Source: Macrostomum hystrix (taxonomy: Eukaryota; Platyhelminthes; Macrostomidae). Taken from it: a stretch of DNA of 64,000 bases. The position numbers were made by a program, and so were the translations under genes. The notes beneath the pieces were generated by a model. It worked only from the letters and a program-made list of their open reading frames with translations. It did no database searches and had not been told where the DNA came from. Location of the stretch: positions 806,001-870,000 of the forward strand of contig CATNEN010000026.1 in the NCBI GenBank assembly GCA_950097015.1, read 5' to 3'. Each line of letters begins with the position of its first letter. The first letter of the stretch is position 1. This document shows, piece after piece, positions 34,501-44,900 of the stretch.

Positions 34501-37121
34501 AAGCTTCTAGTTTCCGATGGCTTCAGGAATATTTCTTTCGTACATGTCTGGAAGTTTCACAATACTCCAGCTGGCAATGTTTCTTATCAATTGGCTGCTT
34601 TTGAACTTTCGTATTCTTTAGACTGCACCGCTCGCCTTTTCAGAAAACTTTCCTGGAATCCCTTAGAAATATAGGTTCCTTAATTCTATTGCTTAATAAT
34701 TTGTTACAAATTTTGCGCAAAATGTTTTTGTATTTTTCAAAGTCCGACTCTTAGCCTGTTACGAGCCCTTACCAATTAATCAAAGCAATTCACTTTCAGA
34801 GTCAGCCCCTGGGTAATTCTTAATGGTACTATCCCAGACTGGGACACTCTTGATGGTACTATCCCAGACTGGGACACTCTTAATGGTACTATCCCAGACT
34901 GGGACACTCTTGATGGTACTATCCCATACCGGGACACTCTTGATGGTACTATCCCAGACTGGGACACTCTTGATGGTACTATCCCAGACTGGGACACTCT
35001 TGATGGTACTATCCCAGACTGGGACACTCTTGATGGTACTATCCCAGACTGGGACACTCTTGATGGTACTATCCCAGACTGGGACACTCTTGATGGTACT
35101 ATCCCAGACTGGGACACTCTTGATGGTACTATCCCAGACTGGGACACTCTTGATGGTACTATCCCAGACTGGGACACTCTTGATGGTACTATCCCAGACT
35201 GGGACACTCTTGATGGTACTATCCCAGACTGGGACACTCTTGATGGTACTATCCCAGACTGGGACACTCTTGATGGTACTATCCCATACCGGGACACTCT
35301 TGATGGTACTATCCAAAACTGGGACACTCTTGATGGTACTATCCAAGACTGGGACACTCTTGATGGTACTATCCAAGACTGGGACACTCTTGATGGTACT
35401 ATCCAAGACTGGGACACTCTTGATGGTACTATCCAAGACTGGGACACTCTTGATGGTACTATCCCAGACTGGGACACTCTTGATGGTACTATCCCAGACT
35501 GGGACACTCTTGATGGTACTATCCAAGACTGGGACACTCTTGATGGTACTATCCCAGACTGGGACACTCTTGATGGTACTATCCCAGACTGGGACACTCT
35601 TGATGGTACTATCCCAGACTGGGACACTCTTGATGGTACTATCCCAGACTGGGACACTCTTGATGGTACTATACCAGACTGGGACACTCTTGATGGTACT
35701 ATCCAAGACTGGGACACTCATGATGGTACTATCCCAGACTGGAACACTCTTGATGGTACTATCCCAGACTGGGACACTCTTGATGGTACTTGCATTGACA
35801 AGCCTGACGGCTCACCTGAACGCTCTCGTCTCCAGACAGCATCCGCTCGCCCAGCCGACGAAATTTGTCTTCCAAATCGGCCCGCTCCGACTCGCACTGG
35901 TCGAAGCGTCGCTCAGCCTTGCGCAGCTTGAACTGAATCACCCGGTAGCTCTTGTTAGCCGCGTCCAGCTCGCGCTGCAGCTCGCGCACCGTGTTTGCCT
36001 GACTGTCCTCGTCCTGGAACGAGTCGTGCATCTCGCTTAGCTCCTTCTGCAGCTCCTCGACCTCCTCCTTCAGCTGATCGTTCTCCTCCATGAGCTCCTG
36101 GCAGAGATCTTCTAATTCCTGAGCGCGACTCTCTCCCGCGTCTTGCGCTGCAGCAGTTGTCGTGGTTGTCGGCGCCTCCTGATGACTGCTCTGGTCAGAC
36201 TCCGGCAATTTCAAGCGCTCCCTGTAGGTCTTGATCTCCTGCTCGAGCTGGGCAACTCGCTTCTCCAGGCCGGAGATCTTCGCGCGGCAGCTGTCCAGTT
36301 CCGCCTCCAAGTCCTCGATATCGCCCAGCCGCTCCTCCATCTGCGCCTCTAATTGGGTCTTCTCGCGGCACAGCGCCTCGTACTTGTCTTCCATGTCGAA
36401 TAGATCGTTCTCAAGGTCCTCCACGTATTTCTCATCAAAACTGGAACCGCTGACGCCGCTTCCGCCACCGGCGCCATAATTACGGCCAGTGGCAGAGCGG
36501 AGGCTTTCCTTGCTGGCGGAGCGTGACCTGGTCGATCCTCCTGAGCGGATGGACAGGAAATATTTTCGTTCGAAAGTAAAAACAATCTTGCGTCAGGGAG
36601 ATACTACCTTTGCATTTAGAGTTCAGAGGCCAGCCCCCCAGCTCACCCTCATATCCGAAGGTCCTGCCGCCCTCGTCCTTGTAGTCTTTCCTCTTTGACT
36701 CCGGTGTAGTTCTCCGCGAACCCGACGGCGACGAGCTCAATGACTTGCCCGACGGTGTCCGCTCCAGGCCGCTCGACTTGCGCGACGATCTCGGCGACCC
36801 CGACGCGCCGCTGCCCCCGGCGCCGCCACCACCGGTGCCGCTAGCTCCGCCGGACAATTTTCGAAAAGCAGCCGACGGCGGCGACTCGGTGGCAGGTGTT
36901 TGGCCGCCGTTTCCGCCGACGCTAACGCCACCGCTAGCCGAGTGCTGCGACTTCATTCTGAAGCAGTTCTTGCAGACGTTTCTGCGCCACGTCTGCGACT
37001 CGAAACCGGGACACTCCTTGGCGCCGCCCTCTTTGCCGGCCTTTTTACCAACAAGGCCCGTGGCGCTGTGCGGCTGAGTCGAAGACTCATCTGCTTGCTG
37101 CTGCTGCTGGCTACCGGACAT
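25534..37121 (-). CDS. MTCL1: SOGA/MTCL1-family coiled-coil protein (17 exons)
   Basis: Exons (-): 37121-36647, 36540-35816, 33894-33706, 33303-33229, 33137-32624, 32466-32113, 32031-31809, 31724-31559, 31433-31290, 31093-30833, 30705-30534, 28965-28304, 28199-27963, 27627-27163, 27059-26823, 26713-26607, 26482-25534. All frames join, giving 1984 aa (human MTCL1 about 1900). The family core reads ELSEMHDSFQDED, then RELDAANKSYRVIQFKLRKA, then KEVSVRLHDELEFIEEKR, typical of SOGA/MTCL proteins, which crosslink or stabilise microtubules. Nearly everything from residue about 185 to 1670 is coiled coil. The N-terminus has C37, C50, C53 and H59/60 in a pattern like the MPRIP N-terminus. The C-terminus is Ser/Pro/Gln-rich and ends FFPRSS. 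Intron 14 uses a GC donor (CAG|GCAAGC). Exon 5 has two in-frame donors 9 nt apart. An upstream TTG-started frame to 37205 exists, but ATG at 37121 is the first usable start. Confidence 0.9.
25618..25868. repeat. Gln-coding CAG-type repeats in the last SOGA exon
   Basis: Two blocks of CAG/CCG-type repeats encode a Gln run (about 17, interrupted) and alternating Pro-Gln. They are within coding sequence and in frame. Confidence 0.8.
27678..27908 (-). mobile_element. tRNA-derived SINE, copy D (SOGA intron 13), internally deleted
   Basis: Head and tail of the family are recognisable, but a middle segment (the GACTCCTGAGCACAC...GTGTACAT part) is missing. Sense orientation relative to its host gene. 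Confidence 0.8.
29334..29546. mobile_element. hAT-type MITE, 213 bp, in SOGA intron 11
   Basis: Begins CAGGGGTCGGCAAAC and ends GTTTGCCGACTCCTG (15-bp terminal inverted repeats with one mismatch). It is flanked by a perfect 8-bp direct repeat, GTCTATGG, at 29326-29333 and 29547-29554. Eight-base duplications and CAGGG-type ends are the hallmark of hAT transposons. No transposase frame, so it is non-autonomous. Confidence 0.92.
33411..33600 (-). mobile_element. tRNA-derived SINE, copy E (SOGA intron 3), fragment
   Basis: Keeps the body (GTCAGGCAGTGCACACTC, GGCTGCGCCGCAAATGAATG) and the CGAGCTCAGGGACCTTG segment near the head. The A box and the far tail are degraded. Sense orientation to the host gene. 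Confidence 0.75.
34823..35790. repeat. 30-bp minisatellite in SOGA intron 2, about 32 copies
   Basis: Unit is GATGGTACTATCCCAGACTG plus GGACACTCTT (30 bp). Very homogeneous: most units are identical, with variants CCATACC, CCAAGAC and a few single changes. It ends 25 bp from the exon 2 donor. Open frames of over 300 codons on both strands are by-products of the 30-bp period. Confidence 0.97.
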
Positions 37122-37670
37122 CTTGCCGCTGAAGCTGCTGTCGGCAGAAACTGCCGCCCAGTTGCTTCGCTTCTGTCTGTGCAGCGATTTTTTTATTGTT
37201 TTCAATGCCTCGAGTGAAAACTTGGACGCAGACAGAAAAAAGACAGTTTTCCTTCGGAGAATGAATGCCTTTTCATAGATTGATTAAGACGCGCCAAGAA
37301 ATATACCTGGCCCGCTGTTTGGTCTGGAGGATGGGATGGCTGCGACGGGGTTGTGGAAAATTGGGTTAGAATGTATGAAACCCGGAATGGCGAAAAAAGA
37401 CAGCTTGACGTCTTTTGGGACTAATTTAAGGCGGGGAAGGGCGGAATTTTACCGAATGGGGCTGCATGCGGAGGCTGGGGTGGGTGGCAGCAGTTGGAGA
37501 TGAATTCTTCGGATTGGCTGTAGAAGCACACCTTTAGCACTCCCCTAGTATTGACCTTAAAACCCCATCTAGGGAGACCCAAGGGATTGCTTTCAGCAGC
37601 CAACGGGTGGCAAAGAGCGGCTGCTGTGCAACCACAGTTCGGGACGGTTCGCGATGGAACAATTATAACC

Positions 37671-37671
<1 letters not shown>

Positions 37672-37716
<45 letters not shown>
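37672..37716. repeat. (CTG)n microsatellite, about 15 units
   Basis: Uninterrupted CTG trinucleotide run in non-coding DNA upstream of the SOGA gene. Confidence 0.95.
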
Positions 37717-37717
<1 letters not shown>

Positions 37718-38168
37718 AATGTCAGTTTTTAGGCTTTTTGGCACAGCAGGAAAGTGCAACACCTACTGGGCCTGCTGGTTTGTTCGGGAGTAATATAGGA
37801 TCTGAACGATCAGTCAAGAAAGGATAAGAGAGAAAGGGAGAGAGAGAGTGAGGCGGGTTTGGGAAAAATGGGAACGATCCTGACGCAGCGAAGGGTGAAT
37901 CAGAAACGATGTGATTTGCGTTGTATAGAAACTCCCTTCCTTAGGATTATTGATTTGCGCGTGTGGCGACTGCCCCTCGGATTCTGGGTTTAACCCTACG
38001 CTCTCTCCAGTACTTGTCTATGCCGAATGCTGGTCAGTCCCGGCCTCCAAGCAAATGCAGTTAGATGTATATAGAGAAGTAGAAATCGAAATTACATCGA
38101 ACCTTCTTGGGCCGCGTGTACAGCCAATAGCGCAGCCGCAGCCATTGCGCGTCTCTTTTAAAGGCTAC

Positions 38169-38260
38169 TTGTACAGCTGTTCAGTCCATGGACTGGGGGC
38201 CTACACACCCACCCAAATGTCTACCCCCAGCTGATGCTGGCACCCATTTCTCAGCGGGAT
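38169..38260 (+). repeat. Dispersed repeat R95, copy 1
   Basis: Starts with GTACAGCTGTTCAGTCCATG and contains the palindrome CAGTCCATGGACTG, then CACCCAAATGTCTACCCC and ACCCATTTCTCAGC. The reverse complement of 40889-40981 matches along its length. Provisional name. Confidence 0.7.
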
Positions 38261-39315
38261 GAAGTGAGGTAATAGAAAACCAATCGTCTTGCTTGGAGAC
38301 ATATACTTCAAAATTCAATCCACACCTAAATTTTATGCACGAGTTTTATCTTGATGATGGCTATATCGACACCATTTTTAGGTATTAGGTAGTGACGATA
38401 TTTTATATCAAATATTTTAATAATATTTTTAAGATGTGCATTAAGAACTTCGCTTGAAACTACAAGTAAATCAGCTAAAAGTGAAATGGAGGCTGGGTGG
38501 AACCGGATGGGGTTGTATCCAAGGGTATGAGGGTTGGGTGCAGGTAAAAAACTGTGTACACCCGGATCGAGCTGAACACGCTAAACCCCAAGACTGGAGC
38601 TTGCATGGGAAAGTTGAAAACTAGGGATTACTAATCCATTAGACCTACAATTGAGCGCGTGTCACACTAATAGTTTTACTCGTAACGATTTTTGCAGTAA
38701 ATATTTGTGTCACGTTTAAGACTCACCTATGACGAAACGTCCAGTTCAGAGTGTCTTTTTGTCGCTGGAGGAAAAAACAAAAAGAAAAAAAAGAAAAAAA
38801 GATTTCAATGCGACCTCCTTAGAGATAACTCTTTCTCTACGCTAAAAAGTAGTTTTTTTAAACTGTAAATTTGTGATAAAATCTAAAACGAATACTGAAA
38901 CGTGATGCAACGAAAGAGAAGTGCTGGGAGAAAGAGATCCTACAGGTGGTGCTGCAAGTGGCCGGAGGTAGCGGTGCTTTTGACCCGGATTATATTGTGC
39001 GGCTATGCGGACAATCTTACTAGGTAGCAGCCAACAAACTGAACGTTCTCTCTGTCCTCTCTCTCTCTCAACTCGCCCTCTTCCCACAACCTACGTTCGC
39101 TGCCCCGATTCCTTTTCTTCCCATTCTTCCCCTCTGTCTCTATACATTTCGAAGCCCGGGCATTGCTTTACTTGCTAATGCACACGTAGTGACAGAGGTA
39201 ATCTCAGTGCTCGATTCACTTGTTTGACTGTTGAATTTTTCTCAAGCGAATTGGGCGAGCAAACTATATTTAAAAACATCTTACAGCATTGCTGACGATG
39301 TAAAACTTAAGTAGA

Positions 39316-40128
39316 ATGGAATACAATGAAATGGAATGGAATGGAATGGAATGAAATGGAATGGAATGGAATGGAATGGAATGGAATGGAATGGATTGGA
39401 ATGGAATGGAATGGAATGGAATGGAATAAGATGGAATGGAATGGAATGGAATGGAAAGAAATGGAATGGAATGGAATGGAATAAGATGGAATGGAATGGA
39501 ATGGAATAAGATGGAATGGAATAAGATGGAATGGAATAGAATGGAATAAGATGGAATGGAATAGAATGGAATGGAATAAGATGGAATGGAATAAGATGGA
39601 ATGGAATAGAATGGAATATGATGGAATGGAGTGGAATGAGATTTAATGGAATGGAAGGGAGTGGAATGAGATTTAATGGAATGGAATGGAATAAGATGGA
39701 ATGGAATAGAATGGAATGGAATAAGATGGAATGGAATAAAATGGAATGGAATAGAATGGAATAAGATGGAATGGAGTGGAATGAGATTTAATGGAATGGA
39801 AGGGAGTGGAATGAGATTTAATGGAATGGAATGGAATAAGATGGAATGGAGTGGAATGGAATAAGATGGAATGGAATAGAATGGAATAAGATGGAATGGA
39901 ATAGAATGGAATAAGATGGAATGGAGTGGAATGAGATTTAATGGAATGGAATGGAGTGGAATGAGATTTAATGGAATGGAATGGAGTGGAATGAGATTTA
40001 ATGGAATGGAATGGAATAAGATGGAATGGAGTGGAATGGAATAGAATGGAATAAGATGGAATGGAATGGAATGGAATGGAAAGAAATGGAATGGAATGGA
40101 ATGGAATAAGATGGAATGGAATAAATGA
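39316..40128. repeat. (GGAAT)n satellite, block 1
   Basis: Pentamer TGGAA/GGAAT repeats with frequent higher-order variants (AATAAGATGGAATGG, GGAGTGGAATGAGATTTAAT). Resembles the simple pentamer satellites known from vertebrates in motif only. Confidence 0.97.
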
Positions 40129-40134
40129 TTGAAT

Positions 40135-40240
40135 GATTGAATATAATGATTTGTTTAGAATAGATACATTTTTTACAACTAACGAACATAAGAGAAAATT
40201 AAGGGAAAGAAGTTAAAGAAAAATAAGTATAGATAAGAAG
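40135..40240 (+). repeat. 106-bp direct repeat, copy 1 (inside the GGAAT satellite)
   Basis: Begins GATTGAATATAATGATTTG and ends AGTATAGATAAGAAG. As far as I can read it is identical to 40714-40819. It separates the two GGAAT blocks. Confidence 0.92.
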
Positions 40241-40242
40241 AT

Positions 40243-40569
40243 AAGATGGAATGGAATGGAATGGAATGGAATGGAATGGAATGGAATGGAATGGAGTGGA
40301 ATGGAATAGAATGGAATAAGATGGAATGGAATGAAATCGAATGGAATAGAATGGAATAAGATGGAATGGAATGGAATGGAATGGAATGGAATGGAATGGA
40401 ATGGAATGGAATGGAGTGGAATGGAATAGAATGGAATAAGATGGAATGGAATGAAATCGAATGGAATAGAATGGAATAAGATGGAATGGAATGGAATGGA
40501 ATGGAATGGAATGGAATGGAATGGAATGGAATGGAATGGAATGGAATGGAATGGAATGGAATGGAATGG
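40243..40569. repeat. (GGAAT)n satellite, block 2
   Basis: Pentamer array with two copies of a longer internal variant (GGAGTGGAATGGAATAGAAT ... AATGAAATCGAATGG) about 120 bp apart. Confidence 0.97.
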
Positions 40570-40713
40570 GATATTATAGAATGGAATGAACTAAAATAGG
40601 GAAATGTGTCGTTTTTAATAACAAAATGTAAATTAGGTGATTTGGCATCAACACTCCAATGTGACGGACTAAGTCATTCAGGCGTTCCCTAATTTACTAC
40701 TGTTAGTATTCGT

Positions 40714-40819
40714 GATTGAATATAATGATTTGTTTAGAATAGATACATTTTTTACAACTAACGAACATAAGAGAAAATTAAGGGAAAGAAGTTAAAGAAA
40801 AATAAGTATAGATAAGAAG
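40714..40819 (+). repeat. 106-bp direct repeat, copy 2
   Basis: Same sequence as 40135-40240, here outside the satellite on its right flank. Confidence 0.92.
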
Positions 40820-40888
40820 CTCAGGCTTGGTCCAAACATCAGCAAGCCCCTTAATTCCCTAGTCCTTTAATTCCAGCATTGAGAACCA

Positions 40889-40981
40889 CCCAGCTGAGAA
40901 ATAGATGCCAGTATTAGCTGGGGTAGACATTTTGGTGCGTGTGTTAGCCTCATCCCAGTCCGCGGACTGAACAGCTGTACA
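40889..40981 (-). repeat. Dispersed repeat R95, copy 2 (inverted)
   Basis: Reverse complement matches 38169-38260, including the palindrome CAGTCCGCGGACTG and the TACAGCTGTTCAGTCC end. Confidence 0.7.
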
Positions 40982-41928
40982 CAGCATTTAGAATTTTCTT
41001 TTGTACAGCACAACTTTTCTATAGATATCAAATCGAATTATTTTTAAATCCAGTCCACTGTACAATGTTTAGCGCCACAGAGACTAGACCGATATATGCT
41101 AGTCAAAAAAATACAAACAGAACAAATTTCATTAATTTATTATGCAGCTCTCACGCGGAGTCCAATTCCCTCGCGAGGCGTGTCCCCAACCGCCAGACTC
41201 AAATCCTGTCTCCGCATTACCCAATGCTGCATTCGAGAACGTATCTAATCCTCTATCACTACTATGCACGCATACTTCTTTTCCTCATACCCCCTAACCA
41301 TCCTCAGCCAATAGGGCAAGGACCCGCCCAGTCCGACCCTAGACTGCACCCACCGGCGACCTGCCGACAACCCCTCCTCTACTAAGTGCATTTGGAAAAG
41401 CCAAAAACTCCACGAGACCAGAACTGGCTGAGCCCCCCACCCCGGCCCTCCCGCGCTCTCAACTCCCCTCAACTCCTCCTACACCCCGTAAGGCCTCTGT
41501 AGCCATTCTGGGATATCTGGGATATATAGGGAACGAACTAGAGACGAGAGAGGGGGGGCAGAAAACAGGAGTGGAGAGAGAGACATACAAACAGAGCGGA
41601 AAGGACTGCGCAGTCAAAGCCAGACGTTCCGAGGCATCTAAAATACACCCCATAGCTCCCCTCCGCCACCCCAGCTAAGATTCGAGTGGAGGGACTAAAG
41701 TCCATGTGCGTGTGTGTGCGTGTGTGTGCCAACCCGACCAACAGCCTGCTTCCCATTGGGCTGAGGGGCCTATCAGCGACATCGAGAAAACAAGGCCAGA
41801 GAGAGAGTGAGAGTGAGAGTGAGAGGAATAAATAATAAGGCTGGAATTGGCTGCCGGGCATTCATCTCGGCGCATCAGATCTGGCCGCATTCAACAGACC
41901 AGCAGACTGACAAAAACAGCATAGCCGG

Positions 41929-44900
41929 ATGAATTCGAACGGCTTCAACTTGTTTAATCAGAGCCCGGCTTCGTTGTCCATGCTGCACAACATGCAGGGC
42001 TACGCTGCCGCAGCTGCCGCCGCAGCCGCCGCTGCCAAAATGCGCCCGAATCCAAATTTGGGAGCCTACTATATGCAAGCACCCGGACATCACATTCAGC
42101 AGCAGCATCATCAGCATCATCAGCAACAGCAGCATCAGCACCAGCACCAGCATAATCATCAACAGTACCAGCAGCAGCAGCATCAGCTTCAGGTGCAGCA
42201 GCGACATCATCACCATCATCACCAACAGCACCATCAGCAGCATCATCATCATCCTCCGCCGCCTCCGCAGTCATTGAAACTAGCGGGTCGAGCTTTTCCG
42301 TCGGCTGCCGTGCAAGCCGTGCGACCTCCGCCGCCGCCGCCGCCTCCGCCTCCGCCTCCGCCGCAGGCACTGGCACTTCCGCCGCCGCCACCGCCGCCGC
42401 CGCCACCGCCACCACCTCGACCAACTATTGAAGTTGGCGAATTTGTCGAGACCATGCTCGAAAACAAATCAATCTACGCTTTCAACGTTGGCGGTGAGAA
42501 GCGCCTCTGCTTGCCGCAGGTGCTTAACAATGTCCTGATTCGACCGGGCGTCACACTGGACGACATTAACCGAGTCTGCGAGGAGCTCAACATCATCTGC
42601 CAGCGGTGCACGGGTGAGCAGATGAGCCTGCTGCAGGAGCGGCGCATCTTCGGGCCGAACCTTGAGAACTGTGGCCTCATCACCAAGTCGGACGCTGAGC
42701 GGCTCTGCAAGTGGCTGCTGCTGAACAGCTCGGATCTGCCTCGCTACCGAGGCTCGCTCACTGGCCTAGACGGAGTCTGCGTCTATCACAGGTGCTTCGG
42801 CAAGCAGCGCGGCTTCCTCATACCCAGATTGTACACCTGTCCCGAGGCGCCCTGCATCGTCTGCTCAGGCTGCTCCGGCCTGCTGTCGCCAGCCCAGTTC
42901 GTCGGCCACGTCCACATCAGGCCGGAGCGAGAGACCTGCCACTGGGGCTTCGACTCGACCAGGTGGCGGCTGTACCTCATGCTAGACAGGCGCCTCGCCG
43001 AGTCAGACGCTGCTAGTCAAGAACGCACCCTCGAGGCTGTCAAAGCGCGATTCGAAGCTCGCAAACGGCCAGGCCACATGCTGGTGAGAGTTGGCACTTT
43101 TTATAATCTGGCTTAATCTAATTTTAGTAGCTCAGTTATTTCCCCCCTGAGGGTTAGTGGTAGTGTGGTCTAACGCGTTTGCCTCTCGCACCATCGTCCC
43201 TGAGCTCGATTCCGCGGCGAGGCGTCACATTTATTTGGGGCGCAGCCGCAGAGAGAAGGCTTGGGGGCTTGTCGAGCAAAATACGCCAACCTTGAGGGCC
43301 AACCTTCAAAGTACAGTGTGAGTGTACACTGCCTGACGATGAGAAACGTGTGCGAGTTTAGGCTCGCGTACAGTATATGTACGTCTGCTCTGCCACACAG
43401 CCACAAAACATCGTTAACTCTCAAATTAACTCTCAAACTCTCAATATAGCAGAGCTTCAGCAAAGGGAACGGCTTTGGCCAGGATTTGGAATCCAAGCGA
43501 CACAAACTTCCGCTGCCACCGCCGCCGCCGCCGCCACCACCACCGCCACCACCGCCGCCGCCGCCAGCAGTCGCAGTCAGCTCAGCAACTTCAACGGTAT
43601 TCAATGGTAGAGGATGCCATGAGAATGGCTTATCATTAGCATGTGCAGCTACAAACCAGTCCACGTGAGTTCCTATTTGAAATTGAATAAATCTTCACAG
43701 CCAAAGAAGTTTGTGAAATTATATATTTGCAGAGTTTTCTCAAAACAAAACATTGGCCGTTTTAGAAGCGATTTCTTGCCGGAAGACGAAGACAAACCTT
43801 CGATCATGTTGAGCCCGGACAGCCTGCCGCAGGAGCAGAAGCCGCAGCAGCACAGCGAGTTCGCGCCAAACATTCGCCTGCACCAGCAGCCAGCTGCGCT
43901 GACGACCATGACGTCACAGCCAAAGTCGGAGGCGACCGCCTATCATGACCTGAAGCAGGACAAAGCAGCCAGCCCGATGACAATCGAAGGTGAGGAACCA
44001 ACAATCAGGTCATTTGAATGAAATCCTCAAACTCTCAACTGCCCTGTCACTCCGTGCACTCTCGTCTGCTCTGTCACTCCGTGCACTCTCGTCTGCTCTG
44101 TCACTCCGTGCACTCTCGTCTGCTCTGTCACTCCGTGCACTCTCGTCTCTTCAGTCACTCCGTGCACTCTCGTCTCCCCTGTCACTCCGTGCACTCTCGT
44201 CTCTTCAGTCACTCCGTGCACTCTCGTCTCCCCTGTCACTCCGTGCACTCTCGTCTCTTCAGTCACTCCGTGCACTCTCGTCTCCCCTGTCACTCCGTGC
44301 ACTCTCGTCTCTTCTGTCACACTGCGCCCCCCCCCAAATTCATTCGAGAAAGAAAATAATAAATCCGGAAATTTCCTGTCGTCAATTCGAATGTAGCAGA
44401 TTATAGTCACAGCCTAGCTTGTCGACCAGATTGCAAAGTATTAGGCCTTTGTTATTTCGATTCACTCGGGTCTGAACCGAGACGCACACAAGCAGGAATC
44501 GATACCTTGTTGTCTACTCTCTCATTCATTTCTCTCGTTTGAAATTCTCATGCAGTCAAAGTCGGATGCGAATCGAAAAAAAATGCGTTTTAACGCAAAC
44601 ATTTCGCCACAAAGAAAATAGCAAAGCAAAACAGAATTGACTCACCTTGAAATTGGGGTTTCTGTTTTCTTGGCTTAATCGCTACATTTCGCTCGCTCCC
44701 TGTCTCTCTCTTTGCTTCCATAAAAAAAATAACAACTAAATAAAAATATGGATCTGCAACGCTCAAACCCGTAAGCGAGCTGTACGTCGTTTTCCGGATC
44801 GGAAATGCGCTGCGCCTCGCCCCCACCCCTGACCTTGTCTCCAGGCATGCACAGAATTAGCCTGAATGTTTTCAGAGTCGTACCGTGATTAATTTGCGAG

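Larger units (their letters stand above)
37206..41928. other. Divergent intergenic region between SOGA and Ski
   Basis: Probably contains the promoters of both genes. No coding sequence is supported. Holds a (CTG)15 tract, two R95 copies in opposite orientation, a (GGAAT)n satellite with a duplicated 106-bp sequence, and a purine-rich (GAGA) tract near 41790-41825 upstream of Ski. Confidence 0.65.

Noticed and set aside
34776-36040. Open frames of 313-405 codons on both strands
   Set aside because: They translate the 30-bp satellite in SOGA intron 2 in several frames at once, which a real gene would not do.
36738-37077. Open frames opposite SOGA exon 1
   Set aside because: Shadow frames of a GC-rich exon; the minus strand carries the conserved protein and phased splice sites.
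36647-37205. SOGA start at 37205
   Set aside because: The codon there is TTG, not ATG; the first in-frame ATG is at 37121.
39316-40569. Human pentamer satellite contamination
   Set aside because: The motif is similar, but the array is embedded in local unique DNA, and the 106-bp repeat ties it to its flank.
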